Positions 44,766 to 54,353 of a stretch of 64,000 nt of DNA are shown here, piece by piece (position 1 is the first letter of the stretch; each line of letters starts with the position of its first letter). The DNA comes from Anaerocolumna chitinilytica. GTDB taxonomy: Bacteria > Bacillota > Clostridia > Lachnospirales > Lachnospiraceae. A program made the translations under genes and the position numbers. The DNA is taken from positions 3,907,501 through 3,971,500 of the forward strand of contig NZ_AP023368.1 of the NCBI RefSeq assembly GCF_014218355.1, given 5' to 3'. The notes under the pieces were generated by a model. The model saw only the letters and a list, made by a program, of their open reading frames with translations. It made no database searches and was not told the DNA's origin.

Positions 44766-45833
44766 CTATACTCCCTGTTTCTGAACAGCCTCAATTAATC
44801 CGTTCAAATAACAGGCCCCTAGTGCTCTGTCATATAAACCATACCCCGGCATAGAAACCTCGCCCCAGATACTTCTTCCATGGTCAGGGCGTACCGGACC
44901 ATGAAACCCGGCTTCATTTAATGCTTTTACAATAGCATACATATCAAGAGAACCATCTCTTGATAAATGAGCTGCCTCATCAAATTTACCTGGTGCAAGA
45001 TGCTTTATGTTTCTTAAATGAGCAAAATGTATTCTACCGCGTGTCGCATTAATTATCTCACAGATATCATTATTCCTGTTGGAGCCAAGAGAACCGGTGC
45101 ATAAAGTCAGACCATTAAATTCACTGTCAACTGCTTTAAGAATACGAAGGATAGATTCCTTGCCTGTTACAATCCGAGGCAATTGAAATACAGGCCAGGC
45201 AGGATCATCAGGATGTATAGCCATTTTAATTCCATACTTTTCGCATACCGGTTGTATTGCTTGTAAAAAATAAACCAAATTATGAAAAAGTTTCTCACTG
45301 TCAACATCTTTATACTGTTCAAATAAATCTTTTACTTTTTCAAGCCTCTCCGGCTCCCAGCCCGGAAGTATAAAACCATTGCTTTTCTTATCAATTGCTG
45401 CAAACATTTTTACTGGTTCAATTGTATCAATCAGTTCCTGATCATAGGATAATACCGTTGAACCATCCTCTCTTTTTTTAGCTAGATCGGAGCGGGTCCA
45501 ATCAAATACAGGCATAAAATTATAACATATCATAGTTATGCCGCTCTCTCCAAGGTTTCTTAATGTCTGTATGTAATTATTAATATAATAATCCCTTTCT
45601 TTATTACCTATCTTTATAGCATCATGAATATTTACACTCTCAATTCCTTTTATACCCAATCCCCATTCACTAATTTCCTTTTGAAGCTTTTGAATCCGTT
45701 CTTTCGGCCAGACTTCTCCGGCAGGAATATCATATAATGTAGTGATAACACCTTCCACCCCTGGAATCTGCCTGATCTGCTCCAAGGTAACAGAATCATA
45801 TCTACTGCCAAACCAACGTAAAGTCATATCCAT
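44766..45833 (-). CDS. uxuA: mannonate dehydratase
   Basis: This enzyme dehydrates D-mannonate to 2-keto-3-deoxygluconate, 355 residues, which is normal. It begins MDMTLRWFGSRYDSVTLEQIRQIPGVEGVIT and has GIESVNIHDAIKIG, CYNFMPVFDWTRSDL, metal-site segments AIHPDDPAWPVFQLPRIV and LCTGSLGSN, and RPDHGRSIWGE. It is first gene of uxuA-uxuB-gntR, with a strong promoter upstream. No uxaC or kdg genes are in the window. Confidence 0.95.
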   Translation of the reverse strand: MDMTLRWFGSRYDSVTLEQIRQIPGVEGVITTLYDIPAGEVWPKERIQKLQKEISEWGLGIKGIESVNIHDAIKIGNKERDYYINNYIQTLRNLGESGITMICYNFMPVFDWTRSDLAKKREDGSTVLSYDQELIDTIEPVKMFAAIDKKSNGFILPGWEPERLEKVKDLFEQYKDVDSEKLFHNLVYFLQAIQPVCEKYGIKMAIHPDDPAWPVFQLPRIVTGKESILRILKAVDSEFNGLTLCTGSLGSNRNNDICEIINATRGRIHFAHLRNIKHLAPGKFDEAAHLSRDGSLDMYAIVKALNEAGFHGPVRPDHGRSIWGEVSMPGYGLYDRALGACYLNGLIEAVQKQGV

Positions 45834-45858
45834 AATAATTACCTCCTATATTTTTAAC

Positions 45859-45896
45859 TTGTATACTAGTATATTTTACTTTGAACTTCTTGTCAA
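45859..45896 (-). promoter_or_regulatory. promoter and operator of the uxuA-uxuB-gntR operon
   Basis: TTGACA (45891-45896) and TATACT (45868-45873) on the minus strand are 17 bases apart. A perfect 12-bp palindrome TATACTAGTATA (45862-45873) covers the -10 box and overlaps TTGTATACTA (plus strand, from 45859). That string differs by one base from the TTGTATACAA core at the citrate synthase promoter. Confidence 0.6.
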
Positions 45897-45942
45897 TTCC
45901 TAGAACATCAAAATATTTCTGACCTAAGAATACAAATAGCAA

Positions 45943-45972
45943 AAGGGATATCTCTGCAACAAGATATCCCTT
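45943..45972 (-). terminator. terminator after the BclB-like gene
   Basis: AAGGGATATCT pairs perfectly with AGATATCCCTT across an eight-base loop, with TTTTGC after it on the minus strand, about 100 bases past the collagen gene stop. Confidence 0.65.
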
Positions 45973-46073
45973 CAACATTAATTAGGAGGCTATAAAATTA
46001 TTATTAATTCACGGTTACTTAAGAAATATTAAGCAATCGCTTATTGTGATTAGCATTAATACTCGGTTAATCT

Positions 46074-47504
46074 TTATTCAATACCAAGTCCGGCACTTGC
46101 ATAACCAACAAGAGTGGTAGCAATTCCGGCACCGGTTATTACAGCTACTGAGAATATCAATAACAATCTGGTTTCAGCTGCTACAGGGATAGCAAGACCT
46201 GTAGTAATTCCGCTGACTCTGTCGCCAATCGAGATCACACCGGTAAGGGCTGGAGTCAAATCTACTACCGCACCAGGTATGGCTGTGAACTGATTATTGA
46301 AAGAAGAGGCGCTGTATAACTGTGCAGTAATCTGAACAGTGGTACCAATAAGACTGATACCTGCATCCACGCTAAAGTATGCTGCCAAAGATCTTATTAT
46401 GCCATCTCTTGGCATTGAAAATGCAAAGTTATTAATATTGGTAGTATCTATTATTCCGCCAATGATCTGAATACCTGTAGCTGAACTACCAAAACCAACT
46501 GCTGCCGTGGTACCAACCAAACCACCCAGTATTGTTGTTAACGTTACAATATTACCAGATGCATAAGGTATAATAGTTGTAGATCCAGGTGCTCCTGCTG
46601 GCCCGGTGGCTCCGGTGGCTCCAGTTGCTCCGGTTGCTCCAGTTGCTCCGGTTGCTCCAGTTGCTCCTGCCGGTCCCTGAGGACCTGTGGCTCCGGTTGC
46701 TCCTGCCGGTCCCTGAGGACCTGTGGCTCCTGTGGCTCCGGTTGCTCCTGCCGGCCCTTGAGGTCCTGTTGCTCCAGTGGCTCCGGTTGCTCCGGTGGCT
46801 CCTGCCGGCCCTTGAGGTCCTGTTGCTCCTGTGGCTCCGGTGGCTCCAGTTGCTCCGGTTGGCCCTGCTGGTCCTGTTGCTCCGGTTGGCCCTGTGGGTC
46901 CTTGGGGACCAGTGGCTCCGGTGGCTCCTGTGGCTCCTCTAGCTCCTGTGGCTCCGGTTGCTCCGGTGGCTCCGGTGGCTCCAGTTGCTCCTGTGGCTCC
47001 GGTTGGCCCTGCTGGTCCTGTTGGTCCTGTCGGTCCTGTTGGTCCTTGCGGTCCTGTGGCTCCGGTTGCTCCTGTGGCTCCTCTAGCTCCTGTGGCTCCG
47101 GTTGCTCCTGTGGCTCCTGCTGGTCCTTGCGGTCCGGTTGCTCCTGTTGCTCCGGTGGCTCCTCTAGGTCCAGTTGCTCCAGTTGCTCCTGTGGCTCCTG
47201 CTGGTCCTTGTGGACCTGTAGCTCCAATTGGTCCCTGCGGTCCAATCGGCCCTTGAGGTCCTTGCGGTCCCATAGGTCCTCTAGGTCCAGGAGGGCCAGG
47301 AGGTCCAGGAGGTCCAGGAGGTCCGGGCGGGCACGGCGGCGGGCATGGCGGCGGGCATGGCGGCGGGCACGGCGGCCTGCATGGATCCGGATTACAGCCA
47401 TTAGGCCTTCCGGGATTCCATCCATATAGATTTGCAGCACTAACAATCATGTTGTCTTGGCTATCAGTTAAGGATTTGCTTTTTGACGAATCTCTACTAT
47501 TCAT
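46074..47504 (-). CDS. collagen-like exosporium protein with BclB-type C-terminal domain
   Basis: This is a 476-residue spore-surface-type protein from the ATG at 47504 (AGGAG). After ~45 polar residues comes a Pro/Cys block (PCPPPCPP repeats), then about 240 residues of uninterrupted Gly-X-Y, rich in [12 protein letters not shown]. The last ~155 residues ([26 protein letters not shown] ... [12 protein letters not shown]) match the BclB C-terminal domain of exosporium glycoproteins. Gly-X-Thr-rich triplets are typical glycosylation sites. A weak sigma-K-like element (AC, 16 bases, CATA at 47555-47558) lies ~50 bases upstream. Base composition is much more GC-rich than its neighbours because of the triplets. 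Confidence 0.88.
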   Translation of the reverse strand: MNSRDSSKSKSLTDSQDNMIVSAANLYGWNPGRPNGCNPDPCRPPCPPPCPPPCPPPCPPGPPGPPGPPGPPGPRGPMGPQGPQGPIGPQGPIGATGPQGPAGATGATGATGPRGATGATGATGPQGPAGATGATGATGARGATGATGATGPQGPTGPTGPTGPAGPTGATGATGATGATGATGATGARGATGATGATGPQGPTGPTGATGPAGPTGATGATGATGATGPQGPAGATGATGATGATGPQGPAGATGATGATGPQGPAGATGATGPQGPAGATGATGATGATGATGATGATGPAGAPGSTTIIPYASGNIVTLTTILGGLVGTTAAVGFGSSATGIQIIGGIIDTTNINNFAFSMPRDGIIRSLAAYFSVDAGISLIGTTVQITAQLYSASSFNNQFTAIPGAVVDLTPALTGVISIGDRVSGITTGLAIPVAAETRLLLIFSVAVITGAGIATTLVGYASAGLGIE

Positions 47505-47638
47505 GCAAAAACTCCTCTCCATTGAAATAGGATTTTGAAATCCTACTTTAAATATATGACAAATACACTGATGTGTTACTATAAATCTACATTATTTGCG
47601 CTCTCATATATGTAATATACAAAGATTTAATTTAGCAT

Positions 47639-47672
47639 AAAATAAGGCGTCCTTAACCGGGCGCCTTATTTT
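47639..47672 (-). terminator. terminator of the second collagen-like gene
   Basis: AAAATAAGGCG pairs perfectly with CGCCTTATTTT (11 bp, 12-base loop) just past the stop at 47680. Confidence 0.7.
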
Positions 47673-47679
47673 CATTTAA

Positions 47680-49899
47680 TTATGATAATTTTAAAATAGT
47701 AAGGGCTGCTACTACGCTGCCTGGTGCAAGATCAGGGAAAGTGATGGAAATAAAAGAGTCGTTGGTAACTGTGATAGTAGCTGGTACGGTTGTTACCTCT
47801 ACGATAGCAGTAATTTCTACTCTAATTGTAGTAGCTGTATCACCTGTTGTTCCTCCCGGAACGGGAGTTCCATTCAGATTAATGGATACAGATGTGAGAG
47901 TTCCCAACACGTTTGCTTCGAACATTATTAGATAGGCGCCTGCCTCAGTCAGTACGGTATCTGTATCATTCGGTAATAAAATTCCATTGGGTGAACTTGG
48001 TACATTACCTGTATCAAATACAAATTCAGCACCACCAGCTATCGTTCTGTCAGAATTTGTGCTATAACGGAAAATATAAGAATTGACTCCAGCTGGACCT
48101 GTGGCTCCGGTAGCTCCTGCTGGTCCTTGTGGTCCTGTGGCTCCTGTGGCTCCAGTTGCTCCTGTTGCTCCTGTGTCTCCTACTGGTCCTTGTGGACCTG
48201 TTGCCCCTGTAGCTCCTGCTGGTCCTTGTGGACCTGTGGCTCCTGTTGCTCCTGTGGCTCCTGTGGCTCCTTGTGGGCCTGTGGCTCCAGTTGCTCCCGT
48301 AGCTCCTGTAGCTCCTGTAGCTCCTTGTGGACCTGTGGCTCCTGCCGGACCTTGAGGACCTGTGGCTCCGGTTTCACCTTGTGGGCCTGCCGGACCTTGT
48401 TCTCCTTGCGGACCTGTCGGGCCTGTGGCTCCTGCAACGCCTTGCGGACCTGTGGCTCCGGTTTCACCTTGCGGGCCTGCCGGACCTTGTTCTCCTTGCG
48501 GACCTGCCGGGCCTGTGGCTCCTGCCGGACCTTGCGGTCCTGTGGCTCCGGTTTCACCTTGCGGGCCTGCCGGACCTTGTTCTCCTTGCGGACCTGCCGG
48601 GCCTGTGGCTCCTGCTGGTCCTTGCGGTCCTGTGGCTCCTGTTTCACCTTGCGGGCCTGCCGGACCTTGTTCTCCTTGCGGACCTGCCGGGCCTGTGGCT
48701 CCTGCAACACCTTGTGGACCTGTGGCTCCGGTTTCACCTTGCGGGCCTGCCGGACCTTGTTCTCCTTGCGGACCTGCCGGGCCTGTGGCTCCTGCAACAC
48801 CTTGTGGGCCTGCCGGACCTGGTTCACCCTGTGGACCTGCTGGGCCTGGTTCACCCTGAGCTCCTGCTGGGCCTTGTGGACCTGCAACACCTTGTGGACC
48901 TGTGGCTCCGGTTGCTCCTGCAACGCCTTGCGGACCTGCCGGACCCTGTTCTCCTTGCGGACCTGCCGGACCTTGCGGGCCTGTGGCTCCTGTGTTTCCT
49001 GTGGGGCCTGCGGGACCTTGTGGACCTTGTGGACCTGCCGGACCCTGTGGGCCTGTAGCCCCTGTTTCACCCTGTAAACCTGTCGGACCCTGCTCTCCCT
49101 GGGGACCTGCGGGGCCTGTGGCTCCTGCCGGACCTTGTGGGCCTGTGGCTCCTGTATTTCCTGTAGGACCTACCGGACCTTGCGGACCAATTGGACCTTG
49201 AGGACCTGTGGCTCCGGTTTCTCCTTGTAATCCAGCTGGCCCCTGTTCTCCTTGCGGGCCTGCGGGACCTGTGGCTCCTGCTGGACCTTGCGGGCCAGTG
49301 GCTCCTGTTTCTCCTTGCGGACCTGCAGGACCTTGTTCTCCTTGCGGTCCCTGAGGTCCTGTTGCTCCTGCAGGACCTTGCACTCCTGCCGGACCCGGCT
49401 CTCCTTGCGGACCTGCAGGACCTGGGTCTCCCTGCAATCCTTGTGGACCTATTGCTCCAGTAGCTCCTGTAGCTCCTGTTAAACCTATTGGTCCTTGCTC
49501 TCCTTGCGGACCAGTAGGGCCAATTTCACCGGGTGCTCCTGCGGGACCAGTTGATCCGGTTGCTCCGGTTGCTCCTGCGGGACCTTGCAGTCCGGGAGGG
49601 CCTGCTGGACCTGCAGGACCTCTAGGACCCATCGGGCCTATCGGACCTTGTGGTCCTTGTTGTCCTTGTTGTCCAGGAGGTCCAGGAGGGCCGGGAGGTC
49701 CGGGAGGGCCAGGTGGGCAGGGCGGTGGGCAGGGCGGCGGGCCAGGATTAGGCGGACAAGGGGAATTTGATCCACCGAAATCACCAGGACGGCCTGTATT
49801 CCATCCACCGTTATAACTGGTTGCTGAAACGGTAGATTTATCATCTTTTTGATGTTTACCTGCTTTTCCAGAGTCTGATGAATTAAAACCAGCGTTCAT
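47680..49899 (-). CDS. collagen-like exosporium protein with C1q/BclA-type C-terminal domain
   Basis: This is a 739-residue spore-surface-type protein from the ATG at 49899 (AAAGGAG). The leader resembles that of the neighbouring collagen gene ([12 protein letters not shown], then [13 protein letters not shown]). About 530 residues of Gly-X-Y follow, dominated by PAGPQGEQ and GETGATGPQ triplets. The C-terminal ~135 residues ([24 protein letters not shown] ... [14 protein letters not shown]) look like the beta-sandwich trimerisation head of BclA/C1q proteins. It is tandem with the BclB-like gene, but each has its own terminator. Five exact-length 90-bp repeats lie inside it, so length may vary between strains. 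Confidence 0.88.
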   Translation of the reverse strand: MNAGFNSSDSGKAGKHQKDDKSTVSATSYNGGWNTGRPGDFGGSNSPCPPNPGPPPCPPPCPPGPPGPPGPPGPPGQQGQQGPQGPIGPMGPRGPAGPAGPPGLQGPAGATGATGSTGPAGAPGEIGPTGPQGEQGPIGLTGATGATGAIGPQGLQGDPGPAGPQGEPGPAGVQGPAGATGPQGPQGEQGPAGPQGETGATGPQGPAGATGPAGPQGEQGPAGLQGETGATGPQGPIGPQGPVGPTGNTGATGPQGPAGATGPAGPQGEQGPTGLQGETGATGPQGPAGPQGPQGPAGPTGNTGATGPQGPAGPQGEQGPAGPQGVAGATGATGPQGVAGPQGPAGAQGEPGPAGPQGEPGPAGPQGVAGATGPAGPQGEQGPAGPQGETGATGPQGVAGATGPAGPQGEQGPAGPQGETGATGPQGPAGATGPAGPQGEQGPAGPQGETGATGPQGPAGATGPAGPQGEQGPAGPQGETGATGPQGVAGATGPTGPQGEQGPAGPQGETGATGPQGPAGATGPQGATGATGATGATGATGPQGATGATGATGATGPQGPAGATGATGPQGPVGDTGATGATGATGATGPQGPAGATGATGPAGVNSYIFRYSTNSDRTIAGGAEFVFDTGNVPSSPNGILLPNDTDTVLTEAGAYLIMFEANVLGTLTSVSINLNGTPVPGGTTGDTATTIRVEITAIVEVTTVPATITVTNDSFISITFPDLAPGSVVAALTILKLS
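48361..48810. repeat. 90-bp tandem repeat in the collagen gene (5 copies)
   Basis: The plus-strand string GGCTCC(G/T)GTTTCACCTTG recurs at 48364, 48454, 48544, 48634 and 48724, exactly 90 bases apart, encoding a 30-residue collagen unit (10 triplets). Copies differ by a few substitutions only. Confidence 0.8.
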
Positions 49900-49970
49900 G
49901 CAAAAAGCTCCTTTCATGAATTCAGGATATAATACCTGCACAATAATATAAGGGAAGCTCTTTTTGCTTC

Positions 49971-49990
49971 CTATCATATAAATATGATAG
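49971..49990. promoter_or_regulatory. 20-bp palindrome upstream of the second collagen gene
   Basis: CTATCATAT and ATATGATAG, separated by AA, form a perfect 9-bp inverted repeat ~70 bases upstream of the ATG at 49899. It could be an operator for a sporulation regulator or a short hairpin in the leader. Confidence 0.35.
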
Positions 49991-50038
49991 TTACGCTGTT
50001 TTGTGTATGTAATTTCTTTTTTAATTTAGAATAAAAAT

Positions 50039-51805
50039 TTATGCGATAGAATACTCATTTAAATACTTTTCAAGCTTATCTGCCTGAATTATGAATTCTT
50101 CACTCATCGCAGCACTTTCTTGCGCGGCTGCAGAATTTTTTTCTATAATCGGTGTAATATCTCTTAAAAATAAATGTGTATTTTCTAATTCCTCTTGAAT
50201 AATACCGGTATTAGATGACAAATTTTCCATTACCTTATTCGTTTCCTCCGCTAACTTTACAATCTTAATAAAATTTCCGGCTGTATTATCCGCTTGCTTA
50301 ATTCCTAATCCGATTGCATTTACAGTACTATTAATTAATCCAGAGGTGGATTGAACCGCCTGACTGCATTTTGCGGCTAATTTTCCAATCTCGGATGCAA
50401 CTACACCAAATCCTTTTCCATTTTCTCCTGCTCTTGCAGCTTCTATGGCAGCATTAAGCGCTAAAAGATTAGTCTGTTCCGCAATTTGCTCAATAACTGC
50501 AATTATTTGTGAGATTTCTTCTGCATGAGAGTTAATATTTCCCATTGCTTCCAATACCTCCATCATGCTGTTATCCCCTTCCTTAGCTGCTTTTACTGCA
50601 TATTCTGTTAATTCCTTTACTTGTCTGGTTTGATCCGTATTTACATTGATCATATCAACAATTCTGTCTATCTCTGTCATTATTCGATTAATTTTATTAT
50701 TTTGATCTATACTGCCGTCTGCTACTGTTTTTGCCGTCATAGCAATCTGTGCAGAACCGATTGTTATCTCTTTTGCTGTCACTGATATAGTTTCGATAAC
50801 TTGCTTTAAGGACTGTATAGTATTCTCAAGGGATATTCTAATAGGTTTAAAATCACCTTCATATTCCAGATCTACTTGAACAGTCAGATTCTTTTCCTCA
50901 AGTTCTTTTACGACGTAGGTTATGTTATTTATGTAGTTATTTAATTTGTCAATTGTTATCATAATTCCTTGACATAAAACCCCCATCTCATCCTTTGAAT
51001 TCATCTGAAGTTCAACATCTAGATTGCCAACCGCAATTTCTTTCATAACTGTCATAATACTATCAACCGGAGAAACGATACTCTTTATTGTTCTTTTCAG
51101 AATCTGAATGCAGCTAAACATTCCAGCTATAAACAACAGCACAAATAAACTAATGCTCACTGCAACTTTAACATTAGTATTCTTCATAAACTGCAGACCA
51201 TAAGATGTAGTAAACTTCTCTAATTCCTCAAACTCCTGTAACATATGGCTATGTATTGGCACATAATCATTTTTATAGGTACTATATATTTCATCCTGTT
51301 TGAATTCTTGTGAGCTCTGTAGTATTACTTTTCTGTAACGGCTTGCTTTATCCATTTCTAGTTGTAAGGTCTTAATCGTTTCTTTATTCTTTCCTTTCTG
51401 TAAAACAGGAATGGATGATAAATCCTTGATATAAGAATTCAGTAAATCATATTCCTGCTCTGACTCTTCAATATACTTACTGCATAAGTCTTTGTTTTTG
51501 GTTATATAACTTCGGTAAATATTATTTTCAATGTTTTTCATGGATATTTGCGCTTTTATAACCTTTTCTTCTGTTGTATATATTTGAAAATGAAATTCAT
51601 TTATTTTATTTCTTAATGATATTATATTTATCAGTGAGACTGTAACCATAATTAAAACTACTATGCCAATATAACCAAAAGTAATTCGAAACCTTTTACC
51701 AATGGGCAATTCATAGATCTTATCAATTCTATCCTTTATACTTATAATTCTGCTTATTTGCTTAATAGCTCTCTTCTGCTTCTTCTCTTTTGCTATCTTC
51801 TTCAT
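50039..51805 (-). CDS. methyl-accepting chemotaxis protein with helical-bundle sensor
   Basis: This is a transmembrane chemoreceptor of 588 residues (GGAGG upstream). TM1 is at ~42-64; the extracellular part (~65-200) is alpha-helical and resembles the four-helix-bundle MCP sensor; TM2 is at ~205-228. HAMP follows ([26 protein letters not shown]), with a possible second HAMP-like stretch ([30 protein letters not shown]). The signalling tip is [37 protein letters not shown]. The ligand is unknown. Confidence 0.9.
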   Translation of the reverse strand: MKKIAKEKKQKRAIKQISRIISIKDRIDKIYELPIGKRFRITFGYIGIVVLIMVTVSLINIISLRNKINEFHFQIYTTEEKVIKAQISMKNIENNIYRSYITKNKDLCSKYIEESEQEYDLLNSYIKDLSSIPVLQKGKNKETIKTLQLEMDKASRYRKVILQSSQEFKQDEIYSTYKNDYVPIHSHMLQEFEELEKFTTSYGLQFMKNTNVKVAVSISLFVLLFIAGMFSCIQILKRTIKSIVSPVDSIMTVMKEIAVGNLDVELQMNSKDEMGVLCQGIMITIDKLNNYINNITYVVKELEEKNLTVQVDLEYEGDFKPIRISLENTIQSLKQVIETISVTAKEITIGSAQIAMTAKTVADGSIDQNNKINRIMTEIDRIVDMINVNTDQTRQVKELTEYAVKAAKEGDNSMMEVLEAMGNINSHAEEISQIIAVIEQIAEQTNLLALNAAIEAARAGENGKGFGVVASEIGKLAAKCSQAVQSTSGLINSTVNAIGLGIKQADNTAGNFIKIVKLAEETNKVMENLSSNTGIIQEELENTHLFLRDITPIIEKNSAAAQESAAMSEEFIIQADKLEKYLNEYSIA

Positions 51806-51895
51806 ACAGCCTCCATCTTAGCCCCTTTTTGTTATTCAAATTTAATCTAACAATAGGTTGTAAATCTTATGTTGCTGTTTTGTAAAGTTAATGTA

Positions 51896-51955
51896 AAAAG
51901 GAACGGTCTGATTTTCTTCAAGCAATTCTCTGAAGAAAATCAGACCGTTCCTTTT
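51896..51955 (-). terminator. long perfect hairpin terminator after hsp20
   Basis: A 25-bp perfect inverted repeat (51896-51920 and 51931-51955) with a ten-base loop ends in a T run on either strand. It closes hsp20 and also lies ahead of the chemoreceptor gene. The stem is unusually long for a terminator. Confidence 0.75.
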
Positions 51956-51978
51956 ATTACTGATATTTATTTAAGCTA

Positions 51979-52392
51979 TTACTTTATTTCTATTGATCGG
52001 CAACTCTCTTTTGCAGCATCAGTTTTCGGAAGGGTTACCTCCAGAATACCATTATTATATATAGCACTTATATTATCTTTATCAACACCTGCTACTGAAA
52101 AAACTCTTTGAAAGGAACTGGTATTTCTTTCTCTTCTAATATAATTTCCTTCCTCTTCGTTCACTTCTTCCTGATGATTGGCTTTTATAATCAATGTATC
52201 ATTTTCAAGATTAACACTAATATCTTCTTTTTGAAAGCCCGGAAGCTCCGCCTGTAAAAGATAATGATCTCCCTTATCCAATACATCTGTACTGCCTCTG
52301 TCAAAACGACGGAAAACATCATCAAAGAAATTGTTAAACTGACTGCTGAATAAAGCTGGTTTGATTTGTTCATATAACATAGGTCTTAACAT
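51979..52392 (-). CDS. hsp20: small heat-shock protein Hsp20
   Basis: This is an ATP-independent holdase chaperone of the alpha-crystallin family, 137 residues from the ATG at 52392 (AAAGGAG). The alpha-crystallin domain runs from ~40 to 130 (HYLLQAELPGFQKEDISVNLENDTLIIKA ... FQRVFSVAGVDKDNISAIYNNGILEVTLPK). The C-terminal I-X-I-type tail ends RSIEIK. The promoter is spanned by a perfect inverted repeat, so a repressor is likely. Confidence 0.93.
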   Translation of the reverse strand: MLRPMLYEQIKPALFSSQFNNFFDDVFRRFDRGSTDVLDKGDHYLLQAELPGFQKEDISVNLENDTLIIKANHQEEVNEEEGNYIRRERNTSSFQRVFSVAGVDKDNISAIYNNGILEVTLPKTDAAKESCRSIEIK

Positions 52393-52459
52393 AAAAATCA
52401 CTCCTTTTAAAATCAGGGCCTTTCCTTATGTCGGTCCTTTGTTTATTTGTTCTATCTAC

Positions 52460-52495
52460 ATTATTTGTTATACATCGTATATAACAAATAATCAA
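52460..52495 (-). promoter_or_regulatory. hsp20 promoter covered by a perfect inverted-repeat operator
   Basis: On the minus strand TTGATT (52490-52495) and TATAAC (52467-52472) are 17 bases apart. ATTATTTGTTATA (52460-52472) and its exact complement (52480-52492), separated by seven bases, form a 33-bp palindrome covering the spacer and -10 and reaching into -35. The sequence is neither CIRCE (TTAGCACTC) nor a CtsR heptad repeat. Confidence 0.65.
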
Positions 52496-52568
52496 TAAAC
52501 AAAGCATGAACAATTCATAAAAAATTTATTAAATAGAATGTTACAACAAATAGTTGATAAATGACCAA

Positions 52569-52748
52569 TTATTTTCTTAGCTTAGGTGTAATGAGATATA
52601 GAAGACTCATAATTACAAAATATACGACAGTAGATACAACGATTTCAGCAACATCTACTGTTTTATCAAATAGATATGAAATCAAAGCATAACAAGCTCC
52701 AAAAGTAACTGCTGAAACACCATTTCTAATTAAATTTTTTTTATTCAT
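52569..52748 (-). CDS. 59-aa two-helix membrane protein
   Basis: This small gene encodes 59 residues starting MNKKNLIRNGVSAVTFG, with hydrophobic stretches at about 11-27 and 34-54 and a basic C terminus (PKLRK). The ATG has a TGGAG site six bases upstream. It lies between mltG and the hsp20 promoter, reading the same way as both. I recognise no family. Ribosome site, hydrophobic pattern and codon usage support it as real. Confidence 0.6.
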   Translation of the reverse strand: MNKKNLIRNGVSAVTFGACYALISYLFDKTVDVAEIVVSTVVYFVIMSLLYLITPKLRK

Positions 52749-52805
52749 TTATTCTCCATTAATTCTATTGAACTACTAACTCAGTAAGTTCCGATTTGTT
52801 TATGA

Positions 52806-54164
52806 TCAATTCAGAGTACTGCTAAAAAAGTAATTACCTTTATCACTATGGAAATAAAGATATTCAGTCTGCGGAGGATTTAGCGCTGCATCAATTGCCT
52901 TCCTTCCGGGATTACAGATTGGGCCGGCAGGAAGTGCCGCACATTTATAGGTATTGTAGTAACTGTTATAGCGGTTAATATCTCCGTCAATAAAAGGTTT
53001 TACATACCATTCAACATAGTTAATGGTGGAATCCATCTGTAATTTCATATTCTTGTTTAATCTGTTATAAATTACAGAGGATATATTATTCATGATGTCC
53101 TGCTTATTTCCCTCTTTTTCAATGATGGAAGCAATGGTGAGAATCTGATCTATGGAATATCCCAAAGCTGCCGCTTTTTGTTTGTCAGCATCTGTTATTC
53201 TAACTTTTCCGTTGCGCAGAAACTTACCGATAGCATCTTCTCCCTTACTGAGCCTGTTAAATTCGTAAGTATCAGGATACAAATAACCTTCCAGGAGGTA
53301 GCAGCGGTTGGGATTTGGTTCAATAGCACTGACTAACGGATAGTTAACCGTAAAATCATATTCATTCATAGCTTTATACAGTAGATCTTGGGAGACGCAG
53401 ACTCCTTTTTTCACTAGAAGAGCAAATGTCTGCGGAAGTGAATACCCTTCCGGAATTGTTACTTTAACTGTTCTTCCTATGTTAGATACCTGGGAAGCAA
53501 GCATCAGATTACTTATATTTTGATAAGGATTATATACAATTATTCCACTGAATACGGTGGTGTCATAGCCTTTTGCCTGCATAGTAGCTGCCGTATAATA
53601 TTTCACTCCATCAGATGATGAAAACAGCCATTTAAGAACCGACATATGTACCATTACTGACTTACTGTCTTTCGATACATATGCAGAATAAGGCATCAGT
53701 TTCTTTACTCCCTTTGCACTTGCACTGGAATAGTAAAAGTAAGTACTGCTGCCAATAGTAAATACCAACTTCTTTTTTGTTGTAAAGCTTCTTACCGATA
53801 CTTTTTTGGTTTTTGTGTCAAACACATATTTTAAATCAGGCATCAGTGCAGTTACCTTTTTTAGGGGTATCATAATATTCCCTGTATCGGTAGCCTCCAC
53901 TCTTCCGTCCGTATCACCACTAAAATCCTTTAAGGTAACTTTTCCGGCTTTATCTGTTACAAGAATACCATATTGCTTTACCGGCTTGCTTACAACAGCA
54001 GTTGAATTATCAGCTGCATCAGATGCCGTTGATGTATCACCTTGTGTTTGATTAGTCAATGCAGTATCAAGGGAATCTCCTCTCACCGGTATCCCACCTG
54101 CAACCCCGGTAATAAACACCGCGGTTAAGACAAGTAATCCAATTAGTTTTTTTACCTCTTTCAT
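52806..54164 (-). CDS. mltG: MltG-like endolytic transglycosylase with N-terminal beta domain
   Basis: This is a secreted or membrane-anchored peptidoglycan-processing protein of 452 residues. After a signal segment (LIGLLVLTAVFITGVAGG) and a Thr/Ser-rich linker comes a ~130-residue domain resembling the copper amine oxidase N-terminal/stalk domain (IMIPLKKVTALMPDLKYVFDTKTKKVSVR). The C-terminal YceG/MltG domain has IPEGYSLPQTFALLVKKGV, LEGYLYPDTYEF, catalytic Glu in ASIIEKEGNK, and VIYNRLNKNMKLQMDSTINY. MltG cuts nascent glycan strands during elongation. The fused beta domain is unusual and could bind cell wall. Confidence 0.85.
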   Translation of the reverse strand: MKEVKKLIGLLVLTAVFITGVAGGIPVRGDSLDTALTNQTQGDTSTASDAADNSTAVVSKPVKQYGILVTDKAGKVTLKDFSGDTDGRVEATDTGNIMIPLKKVTALMPDLKYVFDTKTKKVSVRSFTTKKKLVFTIGSSTYFYYSSASAKGVKKLMPYSAYVSKDSKSVMVHMSVLKWLFSSSDGVKYYTAATMQAKGYDTTVFSGIIVYNPYQNISNLMLASQVSNIGRTVKVTIPEGYSLPQTFALLVKKGVCVSQDLLYKAMNEYDFTVNYPLVSAIEPNPNRCYLLEGYLYPDTYEFNRLSKGEDAIGKFLRNGKVRITDADKQKAAALGYSIDQILTIASIIEKEGNKQDIMNNISSVIYNRLNKNMKLQMDSTINYVEWYVKPFIDGDINRYNSYYNTYKCAALPAGPICNPGRKAIDAALNPPQTEYLYFHSDKGNYFFSSTLN

Positions 54165-54353
54165 TTTATTACCTCATTTCTTCCTTGTAGACACATTTCT
54201 TCCTTGCATCAGTGTATTTCCTGTTTTCACCAAACCAACTTATATTTTATACCCTTTTCCGGAAAATGCAATGTTTTTCATTGATATTTCGCATAAAGAC
54301 AAGAAGAGCCCTCATAAAATTAGTATGACTGAGAAGGAAAGAAATGCTGCCAT

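Noticed and set aside
46544..47446. Long open frames overlapping the first collagen gene on both strands
   Set aside because: Their products are monotonous runs (LEPQEQ, APVAPVG) that arise because Gly-X-Y codons are periodic and rarely give stops in other frames. They lack ribosome sites and folds.
48361..48810. Regular repeats considered as a CRISPR array
   Set aside because: The unit is 90 bases with no unique spacers, is in frame with collagen triplets, and no cas genes are present.
48083..49482. Several overlapping open frames antisense to or out of frame with the second collagen gene
   Set aside because: Same cause: repetitive GC-rich triplets. None has a credible start or domain.
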